Positions 11,947 to 23,381 of a DNA stretch of 64,000 bases are shown in pieces. The DNA lies in assembly GCF_047948215.1 (NCBI RefSeq), contig NC_134458.1:136942536-137006535 (forward strand), in the 5' to 3' direction. Source of the DNA: Lycorma delicatula. Taxonomy: Eukaryota > Arthropoda > Insecta > Hemiptera > Fulgoridae. The stretch's first letter is position 1, and the number at the start of each line of letters is the position of its first letter. Under the pieces are notes generated by a model, which saw only the letters and a program-made list of their open reading frames with translations, had not been told where the DNA came from and made no database searches. Made by a program: the position numbers and the translations under genes.

Positions 11947-12750
11947 ACCCGCCGCACTAGTCTAGCGGTTAAATTCGTCATCGCAAAACGAGGTGATTTT
12001 CGAAGTCGAGAGTTGTAAGGTTTTAGTCCTTGTAACGGCTGTTGATTTTATATGGAGTTGAATGCTAAACTATGGATACCGGTGTTTTTGAACTCCCTTC
12101 CCCTCAAGGCCCGATTCACGGTCCCGTATAACACGGCCTTGAGGGTGCCAGTTGCCTCTACTTCCCTGGGAGGCAATTCCAGACCCGGCTATACCGTTCC
12201 TGATAGCACCCCCCAGTGCCTGGGCCTCGGTCTTTTAATAAGCGCCTGCCTCTAATCCGGGGTCCTGTACCGGGGCGCCAGATCCAGGTCTTGGTCTTTC
12301 TTTTCCCCACCTAAGGACCCCCAGCAGTCTCCGTTCAATTGTTGGGGTGGGACGCCGGAGCAACCCACCCCTCCTGAACTGGGCTCCTCCCTGCCCTAAC
12401 GCTAACATCCCTCACCCATCTCCCGCTTCTTCCAGGGTCTTCTTTCGGATGATGTTCCCTATTACCTTACTGACTATTGACCAGTTCCGCTCACCATGAA
12501 GCATTACCTCTACTATATTATCTGCGGTAACCTCTCCCAACCGCGTCCGCATCATCCTGCCTTTCTCCCGTTCTTTGGTGGTTGGGTTACAATTAACCAC
12601 ACGTCTCAGGAGTGGTCGACCTGAGTCTGTTCCAGACTACATGTTTACCGACACATTTACAGCTATACTGTAGCTTCGTCCGGCCTGGCAAGCCGGTGGC
12701 GGTAATTTCATTTACACACACACACACACACAGAGAGAGAGAGACAGAGA
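11947..12750 (+). mobile_element. tRNA-derived SINE (family S1) interrupted by a LINE fragment
   Basis: The head has the tRNA-like A box (TAGTCTAGCGG, about 11958-11968) and a weak B box near GGTTTTAGTCC (about 12019). The body runs to GGATACCGGTGTTTTT (about 12074-12089), stops, and resumes at TTCTTTGGTGGTTGGGTT (about 12570), continuing through AATTAACCACACGTCTCAGG and GACTACATG. Compared with the intact copy at 54782-55082, about 480 bases are inserted in the CCGGTGTT/CTTTGG region. The tail runs into a CA/GA microsatellite. Confidence 0.8.
12090..12569 (-). mobile_element. R1-like LINE 3' fragment nested in a SINE
   Basis: On the minus strand the open frame 12600-12412 contains RLGEVTADNIVEVMLHGERN followed by W, V and I residues and a charged tail ending in a stop. 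This is the usual C-terminal tail of R1-group LINE polyproteins and parallels LTPDTLMGYMLQDPQN of the larger copy at 6.7 kb. About 320 bases of 3' UTR follow (12411-12090). The upstream part of the open frame (12600-12570) is actually SINE sequence read through, so the LINE begins near 12569. A 5'-truncated insertion is the natural explanation. Confidence 0.75.
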
Positions 12751-12753
12751 GAC
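12713..12753 (+). repeat. (CA)n(GA)n microsatellite
   Basis: (CA)n at 12713-12732 passes into a (GA)n run with one interruption up to 12753. It lies at the 3' end of the SINE, where simple repeats often grow. Confidence 0.95.
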
Positions 12754-12759
12754 TCGACA

Positions 12760-13580
12760 GCAGCTAGAAAATTGGTTGGGGAAATATATACATACTTTAC
12801 ACAATAAAAAAGTATTGCCGTGATTTTTTTTTTTACTGTTTTAGAGGTGGGGAATAGATTTTAAGAAACGTTTTTCTAAAATATAGACTAATAACTTATA
12901 TTTCAATTAAGAGGTGCGAGTTGACTTTAAGAAAAAACATTTTTTTGGATTATTTATATATGCATTGTAGGCAATAAATTTTTCTCTTAAAAAAAATCGA
13001 AATTTGTGTTTTTTTGCGATATTCTCCCATCCTTTTAAGGAATTTTGAAAAAAAGATTAATATGGTCAATGTCTAATGTACATATACATATTTGAATCAA
13101 ATTTGAAGAAATTCGGTTTGATCAATCCTAACATACAAGACGTAAAGTTTTACCTTATTCTGAAACGTAAAGATTTGCAAAAAACCCGATACTCAATTTT
13201 TACTATGATCACCATACTTTCTCCTTTTAGAAAGTAAAATTTGGATATTGTTTAAATAAATAGTTTTCAAAATTGAATCCATATTTTTTCTCAAAGAATC
13301 TGTTGTTTTGATTTCCTTAAAGGAAAATTACATACTACATCAATTGTTGTCAGTGTTGTTTCTTGTGAATTATGTTTTCTCTTACGAACTATAAAAAACA
13401 TGACCCGCTTAATAAATCAAATTTTTTTTATCGCACTAATGTTACACTACAGGACTAAAAATTAATAATACGTTATGAAAAGACAAGAATAAATATTTTT
13501 AAAGATAACGTACCTTATCTGTACACTAACGGATACTATGTTTCTTTATATGATTTTTTTTTAAACGTCATCTACAGCGA
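12760..13580. repeat. AT-rich stretch with a relic of hairpin-ended family H1
   Basis: At 13205-13245 the motif GATCACCATACTTT, followed by a short TCC...AGAAAGTAAAA hairpin, matches the end of family H1 (49574-49632). The upstream bases are diverged. The remainder shows nothing recognisable. Confidence 0.5.
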
Positions 13581-13589
13581 AAGTATACA

Positions 13590-13880
13590 TTTCTGACAGT
13601 GCAACAGAGAGCGGTGAATTGAGAGTGTGTTATGAAAAGAGAGAGAGAGAATGAAAAAGAGAAGATAAATTGAAAGAGAGAGTGAAACCCATCCTCGCGT
13701 CAAATTCACTCCTCCTTTGGGGTTTTGTTATTCCTGAACCGACCGACGTACCCTTCTACGTTAATAATTCCTTTGGGACCCCCTTCACTGATCCTGTTAC
13801 ACACCCGCCTGACAATGTCTTTCATTCCTTCATCGGTCCAACCATCCGTCTGTTTTGTTCTTTCATTTTTACTTTCCAAG
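13590..13880. promoter_or_regulatory. Candidate regulatory island 1 (GA flank, core, CT flank)
   Basis: The left part (13605-13690) is a GAGA-rich purine run with perfect (GA)4-5 stretches. From 13690 on it turns pyrimidine-rich and GC-richer (CCCATCCTCGCG, CTCCTCC, CCGACCGACG, CCCCCTTCAC). The 76-codon frame at 13670-13900 starts inside the GA run and shows no motif. The island shares its strand polarity with six others in the window. Function is inferred only. Confidence 0.25.
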
Positions 13881-13889
13881 AAATGAAAT

Positions 13890-15402
13890 TGCAGAAGTAA
13901 TTCTCTTCATTCTGTATTTCTACCAGTATATATAATATAGATTCTTCCTGACTTGTTTACTAAATACATTTTAACCTCACTCACCATTATGCCATTAAAT
14001 TTGCTTCCTTTCTTTACTTTGTGTTTTTTTCTTTTGTTCTTTTCTTTGAGAATAATAATAAAACAAATCAAAATAATATATATGTTAATTCTATATGTCA
14101 CGGAACGTGAATTAAATATTAAAAAGATTGAAAATCATATGAATTATACCTCAATTGCTATGTGGTAGTCCTGTTTTGTTTTTGTTTTTTTCACCAATTT
14201 AAAACCTCTTATTATTATTATTAATATAGTTAAAAGTTTGTTAATTACATCTGCAAATATTACTTTTAACGGTTTTCCCCCCAAGTCTATAAAGAAATAT
14301 TTCTATTATAAATAATACTTGAAAAAAATAAAATATTTACATTATGTTATTAAAATTAACCGACATTATGATATTTATCTATCTTAAAATATTATAAATC
14401 ATAATAATAATAATATCTCATAGTCAAGAGAAAAATAAAACTTAGAAGCAAATAAAACTACAATAAAATCTAAAAAATAATATAATAATAATAATAATAA
14501 TACAGATACAAAATTTTAAATAAAGATAAATTTTGTTTTTTTAAGTGGCTACATTACAAACGATGGAAGTGTTTAGGAAGAGTTTTAATACTGATAACAA
14601 ATCTGAGATATCATCTGTTCGTTTTAAAATTAAAAGAAACTCTCAAATGTTTACGAATGTAGTAATTTATGATAATATATATGCAGAAATAAAAACAAAG
14701 AATGTTTATAGAAACATAAAAGTAGTTCATATTAAACGGTTTAAAAAACACAAAATAAGGAAGTTTTTAAGATGGGATATGGAAATGTTTTTTTTTTTTA
14801 AATCATATAAAAGGAAAATTACATATAGCTATGATATACATTAAAACATGTAGAGAGAGAAAAGTGTTTAATTGAAAAAAATTTATACAAAGATTAAAGT
14901 ACCTAAAACAGAAAATCCAAAATTTTGGAATTACTTAGATTATTGCAAAACAGAAAGAAACCAGTAGGTACATTAAGTTGCATAAAAAATGAATAAAAGG
15001 GGAAAAATTATTTTATCAACATTATATAAATATTGGTCTAAAAAGGATTCTATTTTCTATTTTTTCAATTATTTTTATTAATATGGTAGACATATCTTAT
15101 AACTTTTTTTTTTTTTTTTTTAATGGTTTGCATATGTATAGAAAAGTTTTAAAGTACAGAAAATGGTTTTCATGTATATAAAAGAGTAAGACAATAATGA
15201 ATTCTAAACCCGTATCTTTCCTATATTATTTGTAGAAGAAGCTGTTTCAAGTTTTTTGAAAAATTGAGAATCAAATAAAAATTCTACGAAAAACAATAAG
15301 ATTTGTGTTGATTATACTGAAATCAAAAATAATTTAAAAATATTTCTTACAAAAGAGGGATACGAATTTATCAGTATCCCTCTTTGAGTTTTAAAAGAAA
15401 AA

Positions 15403-15457
<55 letters not shown>

Positions 15458-16550
15458 GTAAAAAAAAAAAACATTGTAATTTTACTAAAAAGGAAATAAT
15501 AATTAAATAAATAAAAAAATGAGAGAACATAAAAACAAAAGAAGAAGAATCATATGTTTCAGGAATGAAAATACAGGATATTCATTATAAAGATATAAAT
15601 GGTACATTAGAGAAATGAAGAAGTGTTACTTTGCAGAAAATAAATTTACTATTATTTCACGTAGAATTAGAAATCCCAAAGAAATTTTAAATACATTTAA
15701 AGAAGTTTAAAACTTATTATTTACAGAAAAGGTAAAAAATATAATGTCTTAGAAAAATTTTTTTAAGCCAGCAATGTTGATATGTACAATTTTACCTGAA
15801 ATTCCAAGTCGGTTATATAACAAATTAAGACACTTAGATTTGAAATGGAAAAATGGAAATACTGTAAAAGAAAATTTTATAATCAATAAATAATTAAGAT
15901 ATTATTTCCAATTATTAAAAAAAGCATCAGGAAGAAATGGTAAAGGCATCAAACTAATCACATAACTTATTACACAAAAAGAGAAATATAATTAACTATC
16001 TTTTACTCAACTCGTTGACCTTACCGATTTATTCACAAGCGTTTGAGACACCTCTGAACTAACGCTTAGGATATATTGAAATATAGACATATTTAATTTA
16101 AAAAAAAATTAAATAGGCTTGATTATACATCCAAACTTTCCAAGCATGAGTTCTAAAAAAATAACCTATTCGTCGTCAAATCGGTTGACCTAAAGATGAA
16201 AAAAAAGACCAAGAATTTAAAAAATATTTTTAACTAGTCATTTTTCTGAGTATAATGTGTAAATATTTTATTTGATAAACCGCATTAAAAAGAAATAAAA
16301 TTAATAATATTCACAGATTTAACACTAATTACGTAATTTTAAAAAACAATATCAGTACAAAATATTTCTTAAAAATGTTTACTTATTTTTTTAACACGAT
16401 TTTTTAAGAACATTAATTACCTTCAAATAAAGGCACGGATAAAATAAATACGGAATAATAATTATAAAGTTTTAAAGTCTAATAATGTACATTAAACAAA
16501 AGCGTTACAGGTAAAAGCTATATTCGTTGCAGTGTATGTAATTTTCAATC
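13890..16550. other. AT-rich stretch without supported genes
   Basis: It contains an (AAT)n repeat at 14482-14502, A/T homopolymers, and a (TA)n run at 15409-15452. The frame at 14545-14844 is long for such DNA but is dominated by K, I, N, F and M and begins on GTG; I treat it as chance. Confidence 0.5.
15409..15452 (+). repeat. (TA)n microsatellite, about 22 units
   Basis: Pure alternating TA for about 44 bases. The apparent minus-strand ORF across it (15530-15312) is an artefact of the repeat. Confidence 0.95.
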
Positions 16551-16559
16551 TTAACTATG

Positions 16560-17480
16560 TACGGACAAGGTGGTAGCGGACACAGAATGCTCGGTGTAGA
16601 AAGCGTAGAGTGTGATGCAAAAAGGATAGCGAGAGAAAGCGAAAAAGCTAGCGAGAAGGGAAATGAGATCGAGGGTGAGACGGAGAAAGAAAGATAGGAT
16701 GAATAGTTTAGGCGGGAGGGGTTGAGCGGACCATTTTCACCCTTATAATAATATTACTGGGAGGAGTCCACATACACACCCCTACCCTTCCTCGTCACTA
16801 ACCGTCGACCGATAAGCCGGTCTCCTCCCGCAACCCCCTCACAAAGGCCTAATTAGCCATAAACTGGCTGATTTATAACGGCACAGAAAATGCAAATATG
16901 AAATATGAAAATGAAGATGGGTATAATAAAAGTGATATAGGGGACTCGGCAGAGCCATTCTGTAAAGGCGCCATGAGTCACTCGTCAGTTTTATGTGAGG
17001 ACGTCCATCATTCTGCTGACAGGCTTCATTGCCGGGCGGGAGAAAGAGCGTACACTAGCGCCCCCCGCCAAGACAGAGACAGGAAAACAACTTTTAAGGG
17101 ATGCTATTTTCTTTTTTCTACTCACTCTTTCCTCCTCCTACAACCACCCCCTTCGTTCGCGCTGCCACCCGTACGACTACCGACCGACGCCATGATGAAA
17201 ACACTATAATGCTATAAATCTAATAGGGAAAACGACGCGCCGCTAACATGGGTAATGAAGAAAAACCTTCTTCTTTCAAAACTTTGTTTCATTAAGCTTT
17301 ACTAACTCACTAACTCAGTCACTCACTACTTACGTCCACATTACATTAACTTACATTACATACATTACCCCTAACTTACACCTAACACCTCTAACGTACC
17401 GTAAATTATAACCCAGTCGCGTCTCTCACCTGTTCCAACAGTGTACGCATACATATATATCAAATTTATACCCGTATATG
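16560..17480. promoter_or_regulatory. Candidate regulatory island 2
   Basis: A purine-rich left flank (16605-16700, many GAGA/GCGAGA words) leads into a GC-richer core and a CT-rich right flank (17100-17190). Core words of interest are AGCCATAAACTGG (about 16855), ATTTATAACGGC (about 16872), a perfect octamer ATGCAAAT (16889-16896) and an AP-1-like TGAGTCA (about 16974-16980). The overlapping ORFs at 16898-17209 and 16995-17195 lack protein-like features. The words are short and could occur by chance; the support is their density in a non-coding GC-rich block. Confidence 0.3.
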
Positions 17481-17489
17481 ACCAAGACT

Positions 17490-19670
17490 GGCGACTAAAA
17501 AAATATATATAATAAAAAAAAATTTAATAAATTACACAATGCGCCCGTTAAATAAAAATTATATCCCAAATATTTTAATTACAATAATACATAATAAAAA
17601 TAAATTAATGAATTTGACATAATATCTTCATCTTTTAGTAAATTAGTTAAACGTAAAATAAATAACAAATATGAATGAGGTATATTATTTTAAAACAAAA
17701 AAGTATTAAAGAATATATTTTTGCAAAATTATATAAACAATTTAATAAGGTTAATTTTTCGATTAATTTTAAGTTAATTAATATATTTGTTGTAAAATTT
17801 TAATATAAACTTTTTCTTTAATAAATTAGTTAAATTAAATTTCAGTTGATACTAAAGATCGAACATCTAAATACTTTTAAAATAATAAAAGCAATTTAAA
17901 TATTCTCTTTCCAGAATAAACACCTTGTTTGACTTTCCGGCCAAGGAAAGTTAATTAAGGATTTACATCATAAAAATCATCCAGATACTACGATCTGTTT
18001 TTTTTATAATCAGATAAACCTAAGATTTTAAGATGAATTCATTAACATAAATTTTATACATTGCGTACAATGTGTCAACGTTGAAACATAGGACTAAAGC
18101 AAAAAAAAGAAATTGTGAAAAATAATTTTTAGAAATGATACAATATGCAAATAAAAATTTATGAAAACGGTTTGGGTATATTCCTCCTTCCACCACAAAA
18201 TATTGTGGTAGAATCTTGTAAAGAAGGAAAATGTTAACTAGGTAATTGACATCTAAGTTTTCTTTCTTTACTGTAAAAGATGAGTTGAGAGATAAAAGAA
18301 AATATGGTAAAGAATAGAATATATAAAATTAATGACTGAGGGATTTATGAAATATATTTATGTTAAATAACTGGAACAAAGTAAAAAACTGTCATAGATT
18401 AAATAATTTTGATGAAATATATTCAAATAAACTTTTTTTGTATTGGTTGCTAAATTTAAAAAAAAATTAACAATAGTTAAATCCTACAATAAGATATTTC
18501 GTCTTAAGGTACCGTTAAACGAAGTTACAAATATATCTCTTGAATGATGATATTAGTTTAAAATATTGGGGTAATAAATTTAAATATTTACCCTCTACCG
18601 CTTTAATAGAACTGAAAAATATTTCTATTTCCATACAGTTTCATTTACTAAAACAATTTTCAAGTCGCTTGAATGCAATTGAAATGTTATAAAAAAATAT
18701 ATAATTCCAATTTTTAGAGGTGGAAAGTTTATTTTTCTCAAAACTCTTCAGTATGATTTGAAAATTGTTCTCTAAAATAAAAAACTGAAAAAAATTATAG
18801 AAGTCCTAATTTTATAAGAGTGCATGCATTATTTCACAGTTAAAAGTAAATAATGCTAATTATTACTGTATACTTTTATATATACTACTATACAATAACT
18901 CCTAATCTAGAGATAAATAGTTAAAAAGGTTTTAATATATTAGTTTCAACAAGTAGGTAAAAGAAGTATAGTTTAAAAACAGTATGAAAATTATCGTTTT
19001 CGGGCAGGGCTGCTTTTATATATTTTTTCAAAAACATTTCAATAATAGCATTATCATCAGTAATATTTATTTATTAGATAAAACGTAGACATTGGTAAAA
19101 TTGTGAAATTCAATAACTCTTCAGATAGTTGAACTTCTTATGTAATCCATCCCCGTCATCTGATATTAAAAAAAAGTCAATCCCACTAACACACAAGATT
19201 ACATATCAAATTTCATGAAGGTAAGTTAAATATTTCCTGAAAAATATAGATTAACATATACAAACAAGACTGCATATTACACAACAGATTTTATAAAACC
19301 CATGATGTAGCTAATTCAAGAATAACATAAAATCTCGAGAAATAAAAAAAAAATGGGTGGATAGCATTTTTTACAAATAGCAATACTTCCTCATCGTGAA
19401 GGGGAATTCTAGCAACAAGATATTGTTAGGATCTTTCTCTATAATATCCAAAAAATATAAAATAAAAGTATAAACTATTCAAATAAGATTTAAAAAAAAC
19501 TGTTATTTACTATATTTTTTTTATTTTTACCATATCACTCTATTACACAAGTGAAAAACCAATATAAACAAATTAAATTCATAAAATAAATTACGTTCAG
19601 ACAGCTTACTTTGTAAGTAACCAGAATATGAAAATAAACATTTATATGATTTTACAAATTTGTACAATTT
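17490..19670. other. AT-rich stretch without supported genes
   Basis: No ORF or repeat recognised apart from A/T runs. A small palindromic block around CCACAAAATATTGTGG (18192-18207) is present. Confidence 0.5.
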
Positions 19671-19673
19671 ATA

Positions 19674-20803
19674 TACGAGGGATGTATAAAGTAAAGACCG
19701 CTGGGAAATTTTTCTCATTAAGGTTAGCGAACCTGTGTTCTTCATGACCACGCTATTAATGTACACATTGTATGTAAGTTGTCGCATTGCTGTATACGGT
19801 AATAATGTAATGAATGAAAGAAATGTCCGAAAATGGTATGAAAGGTTTAGAAATAACAGATTTAATGTGCATTAAAAGAACGTTCGGGGAAATCCTCGAC
19901 AATCACAGACGACTTTTTGAAACGCGTCGTTGATGAAATTAGAAAAGATCGTCGCTCAACGATTTCCGACCTGGCCCTTCTTTTTCCTGATGTTTCAATA
20001 GCTGTTATCGTTCGCATTGTTCATGACCATTTAGGTTTCAGAAAGGTTTGTGCACGTTGAGTGCCGTGCATCTTACCGGAACGTCACAAAAAATCCGAAT
20101 GGGATCTGCTTTGGAATCTTTGATCCGCTACACAAAAAAAAGTTATGAGTGCCTTAATTCAATTGTTACCGATGATGAAATATGGATTTCGTATTGCACG
20201 TCAGAGAGAAAACGGTAGTCAAGTGAATAGCGTCTTCCTCAATTACCAACCAGACCAACAAAGGTCAAGCCACACCCATTTGGACCCAAACTGATGGCCA
20301 CAGTATTTTGGGATCGGTTTGGCTGTACTGCTGATCGATTTCATGCCGCGTGGAACGACAATAAATACAGAAGGCTACTGTGAAACTCTACGTAAGTTAG
20401 AGCGCGCCATTCAAAATCTGCGACGTGGGCGGCTGACCGATTGCGTCATCTTGATGCACGATAATACACGTCCACATGTTGTGGGTCCGACATGTGATTT
20501 TCTGAGAACATTTGGATGGGAGATTTACGATCACCCATCATATTAGCTCCTTCTGATTACCAGTTGTTTGGGAAATTGAACGAAGTTTTTAGCGGTAAGC
20601 AATTCGCAGGTGACGATGACCTTAAAAGTGCTGTTAATCAGTGGCTAAATGGATTGGCGGCAAAGAATACGACGAGGATATATTGAAGCTGATGTATGGC
20701 TACGACAAATGTCTTAATTCATGTGGCGATTATATAGAGAAGTAGTATAAGGTACGTAGTTTAAGAAAAATAAAAAGTTTTTACTTTAGCATTAACTCTC
20801 GTA
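19674..20803 (+). mobile_element. Dead mariner element A
   Basis: The ends are imperfect inverted repeats. The left starts TACGAGGGATGTATAAAGTA at 19674. The right, read on the minus strand from 20803, starts TACGAGAGTTAATGCTAAAG. Both share TACGAG and AAAGTAAA. The length of about 1.13 kb is normal for mariner (about 1.3 kb), slightly shortened. The flanks carry TA, the mariner target, but I cannot prove an exact duplication. Confidence 0.85.
19810..20686 (+). pseudogene. Broken mariner transposase A
   Basis: The reading frame is broken into pieces but the family order is clear. NERNVRKWYERF starts near 19811. A helix-turn-helix region (KDRRSTISDLALLFPDVSIA, about 19946-20005) follows. Then come VTDDEIWISY with the first catalytic Asp (about 20165-20195), FWDRFG (about 20308), an open 75-codon piece (20319-20546) with HDNTRPH carrying the second Asp (about 20457-20477), and APSDYQLF (about 20548-20571). 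The third catalytic Asp, normally in an SPDL block just before APSDY, is deleted, with a stop at that point. At least four frameshifts or stops make it nonfunctional. Confidence 0.85.
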
Positions 20804-20809
20804 AAATAT

Positions 20810-22094
20810 GAATAATTTTTATACATATCCAATAATTGAAAAATTATTTATTTACTTATAGAAATCATACAGAATTCATATAATTATAAATCGTAATCAA
20901 GTTAAAAATGAAAAAAGGAAATATTTATTTTGATTAATAAGTCTAATATTTTTAAGAAATTACATTAGACCTAATTGTAATTTTATAATATTTGTTTTCG
21001 ATATATAGTCGTGAAAATAATTCAAAATAGGAAAAAAAAGATATTGTAAAAATACAAAAAACTATTAAAGCTTTCAAAGAACGTAAAAATTATAAGTTAC
21101 TCAATAAAAAAAAATAAATATATATATTTTTTTAAGCAGAAACGAACTACAGTTATTTTTTTAACTGTTTCAAAACTGGTGTTAACTGGAGCAACACCAT
21201 GTAAGATTAAGAGTTTTGTCAACAACGGACCCCCATTGCTGATAACAAGGCAACACGGTAATTTTTAAAAAAGCTAAAACAACACATTATTTCCCTCACA
21301 AAATATCATAGTGTATAACATAATCTACAAGGTCATCTACAACATAGTCTACAAGGGATGTATCCGTTAAATACATTTATGTATTAAAAAAAAATTATTA
21401 CAATGTTGTCACTCTTGTTAAATTAACCAGCCTGAAAGGATTTAACGCCACGCAGTCAGATAATATATTATTGACCCTCTTCATATTTTTGCATGTTATG
21501 CTACCTCGCATTAGTTTGTAAGCCAGATTCATAATTCTACAGTCAAATCCATTTTTTCAGCTACATAGTAATGTAAATAGTACCATTAACTGAACCCAAA
21601 CGACAAATATGCATAAATGTATAAAACACAGAAAATAAATAAAACCCTTAAAATATACCACTACAACATTTAACTGGTTAAATTGAAGGATTGGGAATGT
21701 TGACAACTGGAATCAAACCAGAGACCAGATGGACTGCGGTTAGATCCCTTGAAAGACTCCGGAATTTCTCATTCACAATTTTATCATATTCGTTAAAATT
21801 CGTCCAATTTTTAAAAAAAAATAAATATACAGAGAATCCCAGATGGTGTTAGTTAGATTTAAGGAACTGATAAGGAAATCAAAATAAACAAATAAGTTCA
21901 TGTGGACAAATGACCTACCCTCGCTTTACTTCTCTCTCTCTACACGCCATTTTGTGTTTTTTTTCAACAAAAGTTATATTTTAAAAGCATATTGAATAGA
22001 ATATTAAAGAAATTTGGTGTACATAACCGACAACATTTTCTCCAAAATGTTCAAAAATATGTTTATCCAATTATGTTTTCATCAGATAAAATTG
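20810..22094. other. AT-rich stretch; one moderately complex block
   Basis: From about 21165 to 21790 the composition is less AT-rich and more word-diverse than its surroundings (for example GGAATGTTGACAACTGG near 21695), which suggests an old repeat or conserved sequence. I found no ORF and no second copy in the window. Confidence 0.35.
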
Positions 22095-22095
22095 T

Positions 22096-22198
22096 AAAAC
22101 CCGCCGGGTTGGTCTAGTGGCGAACCTGTCATCGCAAATCAGTTGATTTAGAAGTCTAGAGCTCTAAGGTTCAAATTATGCCTTTCCCTTGTAAGATC
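22096..22198 (+). mobile_element. SINE family S1, head only
   Basis: The segment starts AAACCCGCCGGGTTGGTC and holds an A box (TGGTCTAGTGG, about 22110-22120) and a diverged B box (AGGTTCAAATT, about 22167-22177). It matches the heads of the copies at 11947 and 55082. The SINE body is absent; sequence after about 22198 belongs to another repeat. Confidence 0.7.
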
Positions 22199-22199
22199 C

Positions 22200-22580
22200 A
22201 AATATTTCATCAATTAAATTTTCATTTGGCTATAACTCCCCAAATCTAATTTTTTTTTAATTTCGGGCTTTTTTGGACACTTTTGTTTCAGTCGATTGAA
22301 TTAAAAATAGGAGGTGCACAACTAAATGTTGCAACAGTCCTAAATCCAAAATTTCAACATCCTACGGCTAACCGTGTTTAATTATGCGAGATACATATAC
22401 ATACGTACAGACATCACGCCGAAACCTCTCAAAATGGATTTAGGGATGGTCAAAATAGATAATTTATTTGAAATTTGAAAACCATAATTTTTCGCGATTA
22501 TAATTACATGGAGATAAAAAGAAAAAAGAAAAAATTTTAAGTCTTTTATTCTGAATAAAACACATCTCATTTATTCAAAT
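22200..22580 (-). repeat. Interspersed repeat family Q, copy 1
   Basis: It matches 53730-54085 in inverted orientation. Shared blocks are CATTTGGCTATAACTC, GTCCTAAATCCAAAATTT, TACGTACAGACATCACGCCG, TTAGGGATGGTCAAAATAGA and TTTTTCGCGAT. Divergence is moderate. There is no ORF of note. Confidence 0.75.
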
Positions 22581-23012
22581 CGGTATAGAAAAAAAATGAG
22601 ATATAGATCGATATAAGTAGATCGCAAAGGTTATGTAATCTGACAATTTTGTGCTAGTTCTCATTTCCTTTACTAAATTAAAAATTTAATCCGAAAACGA
22701 TTACTGTTAAATACATTATAGGTGAATAAGTTAATATAATTTTAAATAATCATTAATTATTATATGTTTTCTTCTTTTAATAAACAATACGAATAATTTA
22801 CAAATATGTAAAGGGATAAACTAGAACTAATGGATCTATACAAAATAAAATACCTCTATTATAATCAAACGAAAAAAATTATAATAAAAATTCCTGTTGA
22901 GCAGTAACCTTTTGATTTTCAGTTGGACTTTTCACAACTAGATTTTTTTTTCTTTCCCAGTTATCATAGAATAAATTTAGAGAAGTATTGCTATCGTTTC
23001 AGAAATGCACCA

Positions 23013-23016
<4 letters not shown>

Positions 23017-23050
<34 letters not shown>

Positions 23051-23056
23051 TCTTTC
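23017..23056 (+). repeat. (TC)n microsatellite
   Basis: Pure (TC)14 followed by an interrupted CT run. Confidence 0.95.
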
Positions 23057-23381
23057 TATATATATAAATGATTATTAGCTTTTAACTCGCTAATATCTCA
23101 GGAAGGGGTTGAAGTATACACTTAAAATTGGGTAGGATTGTCATTGATATATTTTTTAATTGTACATTTAATATTTGTTGTTTTTTTTAAATCGTTAATG
23201 ATTTACATCAATAAAAATATTTGAAGGGTAAATTTTTGTTATTTGCCAATTTTTGTTTTAATTAATATGTTTTAAATAGGTTTTTTTTTCAAGAAACCAC
23301 TTTCCCTAAAAAAATTTTAAATGTATGAATCTCAATTGGTTTATGCAAATTTTATTGTAATACCTAAATATTAATTTAAAG

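Noticed and set aside
14545..14844. 99-codon plus-strand ORF
   Set aside because: It begins on GTG and is dominated by K, I, N, F and M as expected from AT-rich chance frames; no motif.
15312..15530. Minus-strand ORF with an IYIYIY run
   Set aside because: Artefact of a (TA)n microsatellite.
16898..17209. 103-codon ORF in island 2
   Set aside because: It overlaps a second, competing frame and the CT-rich flank; no conserved motif. The non-coding reading fits better.
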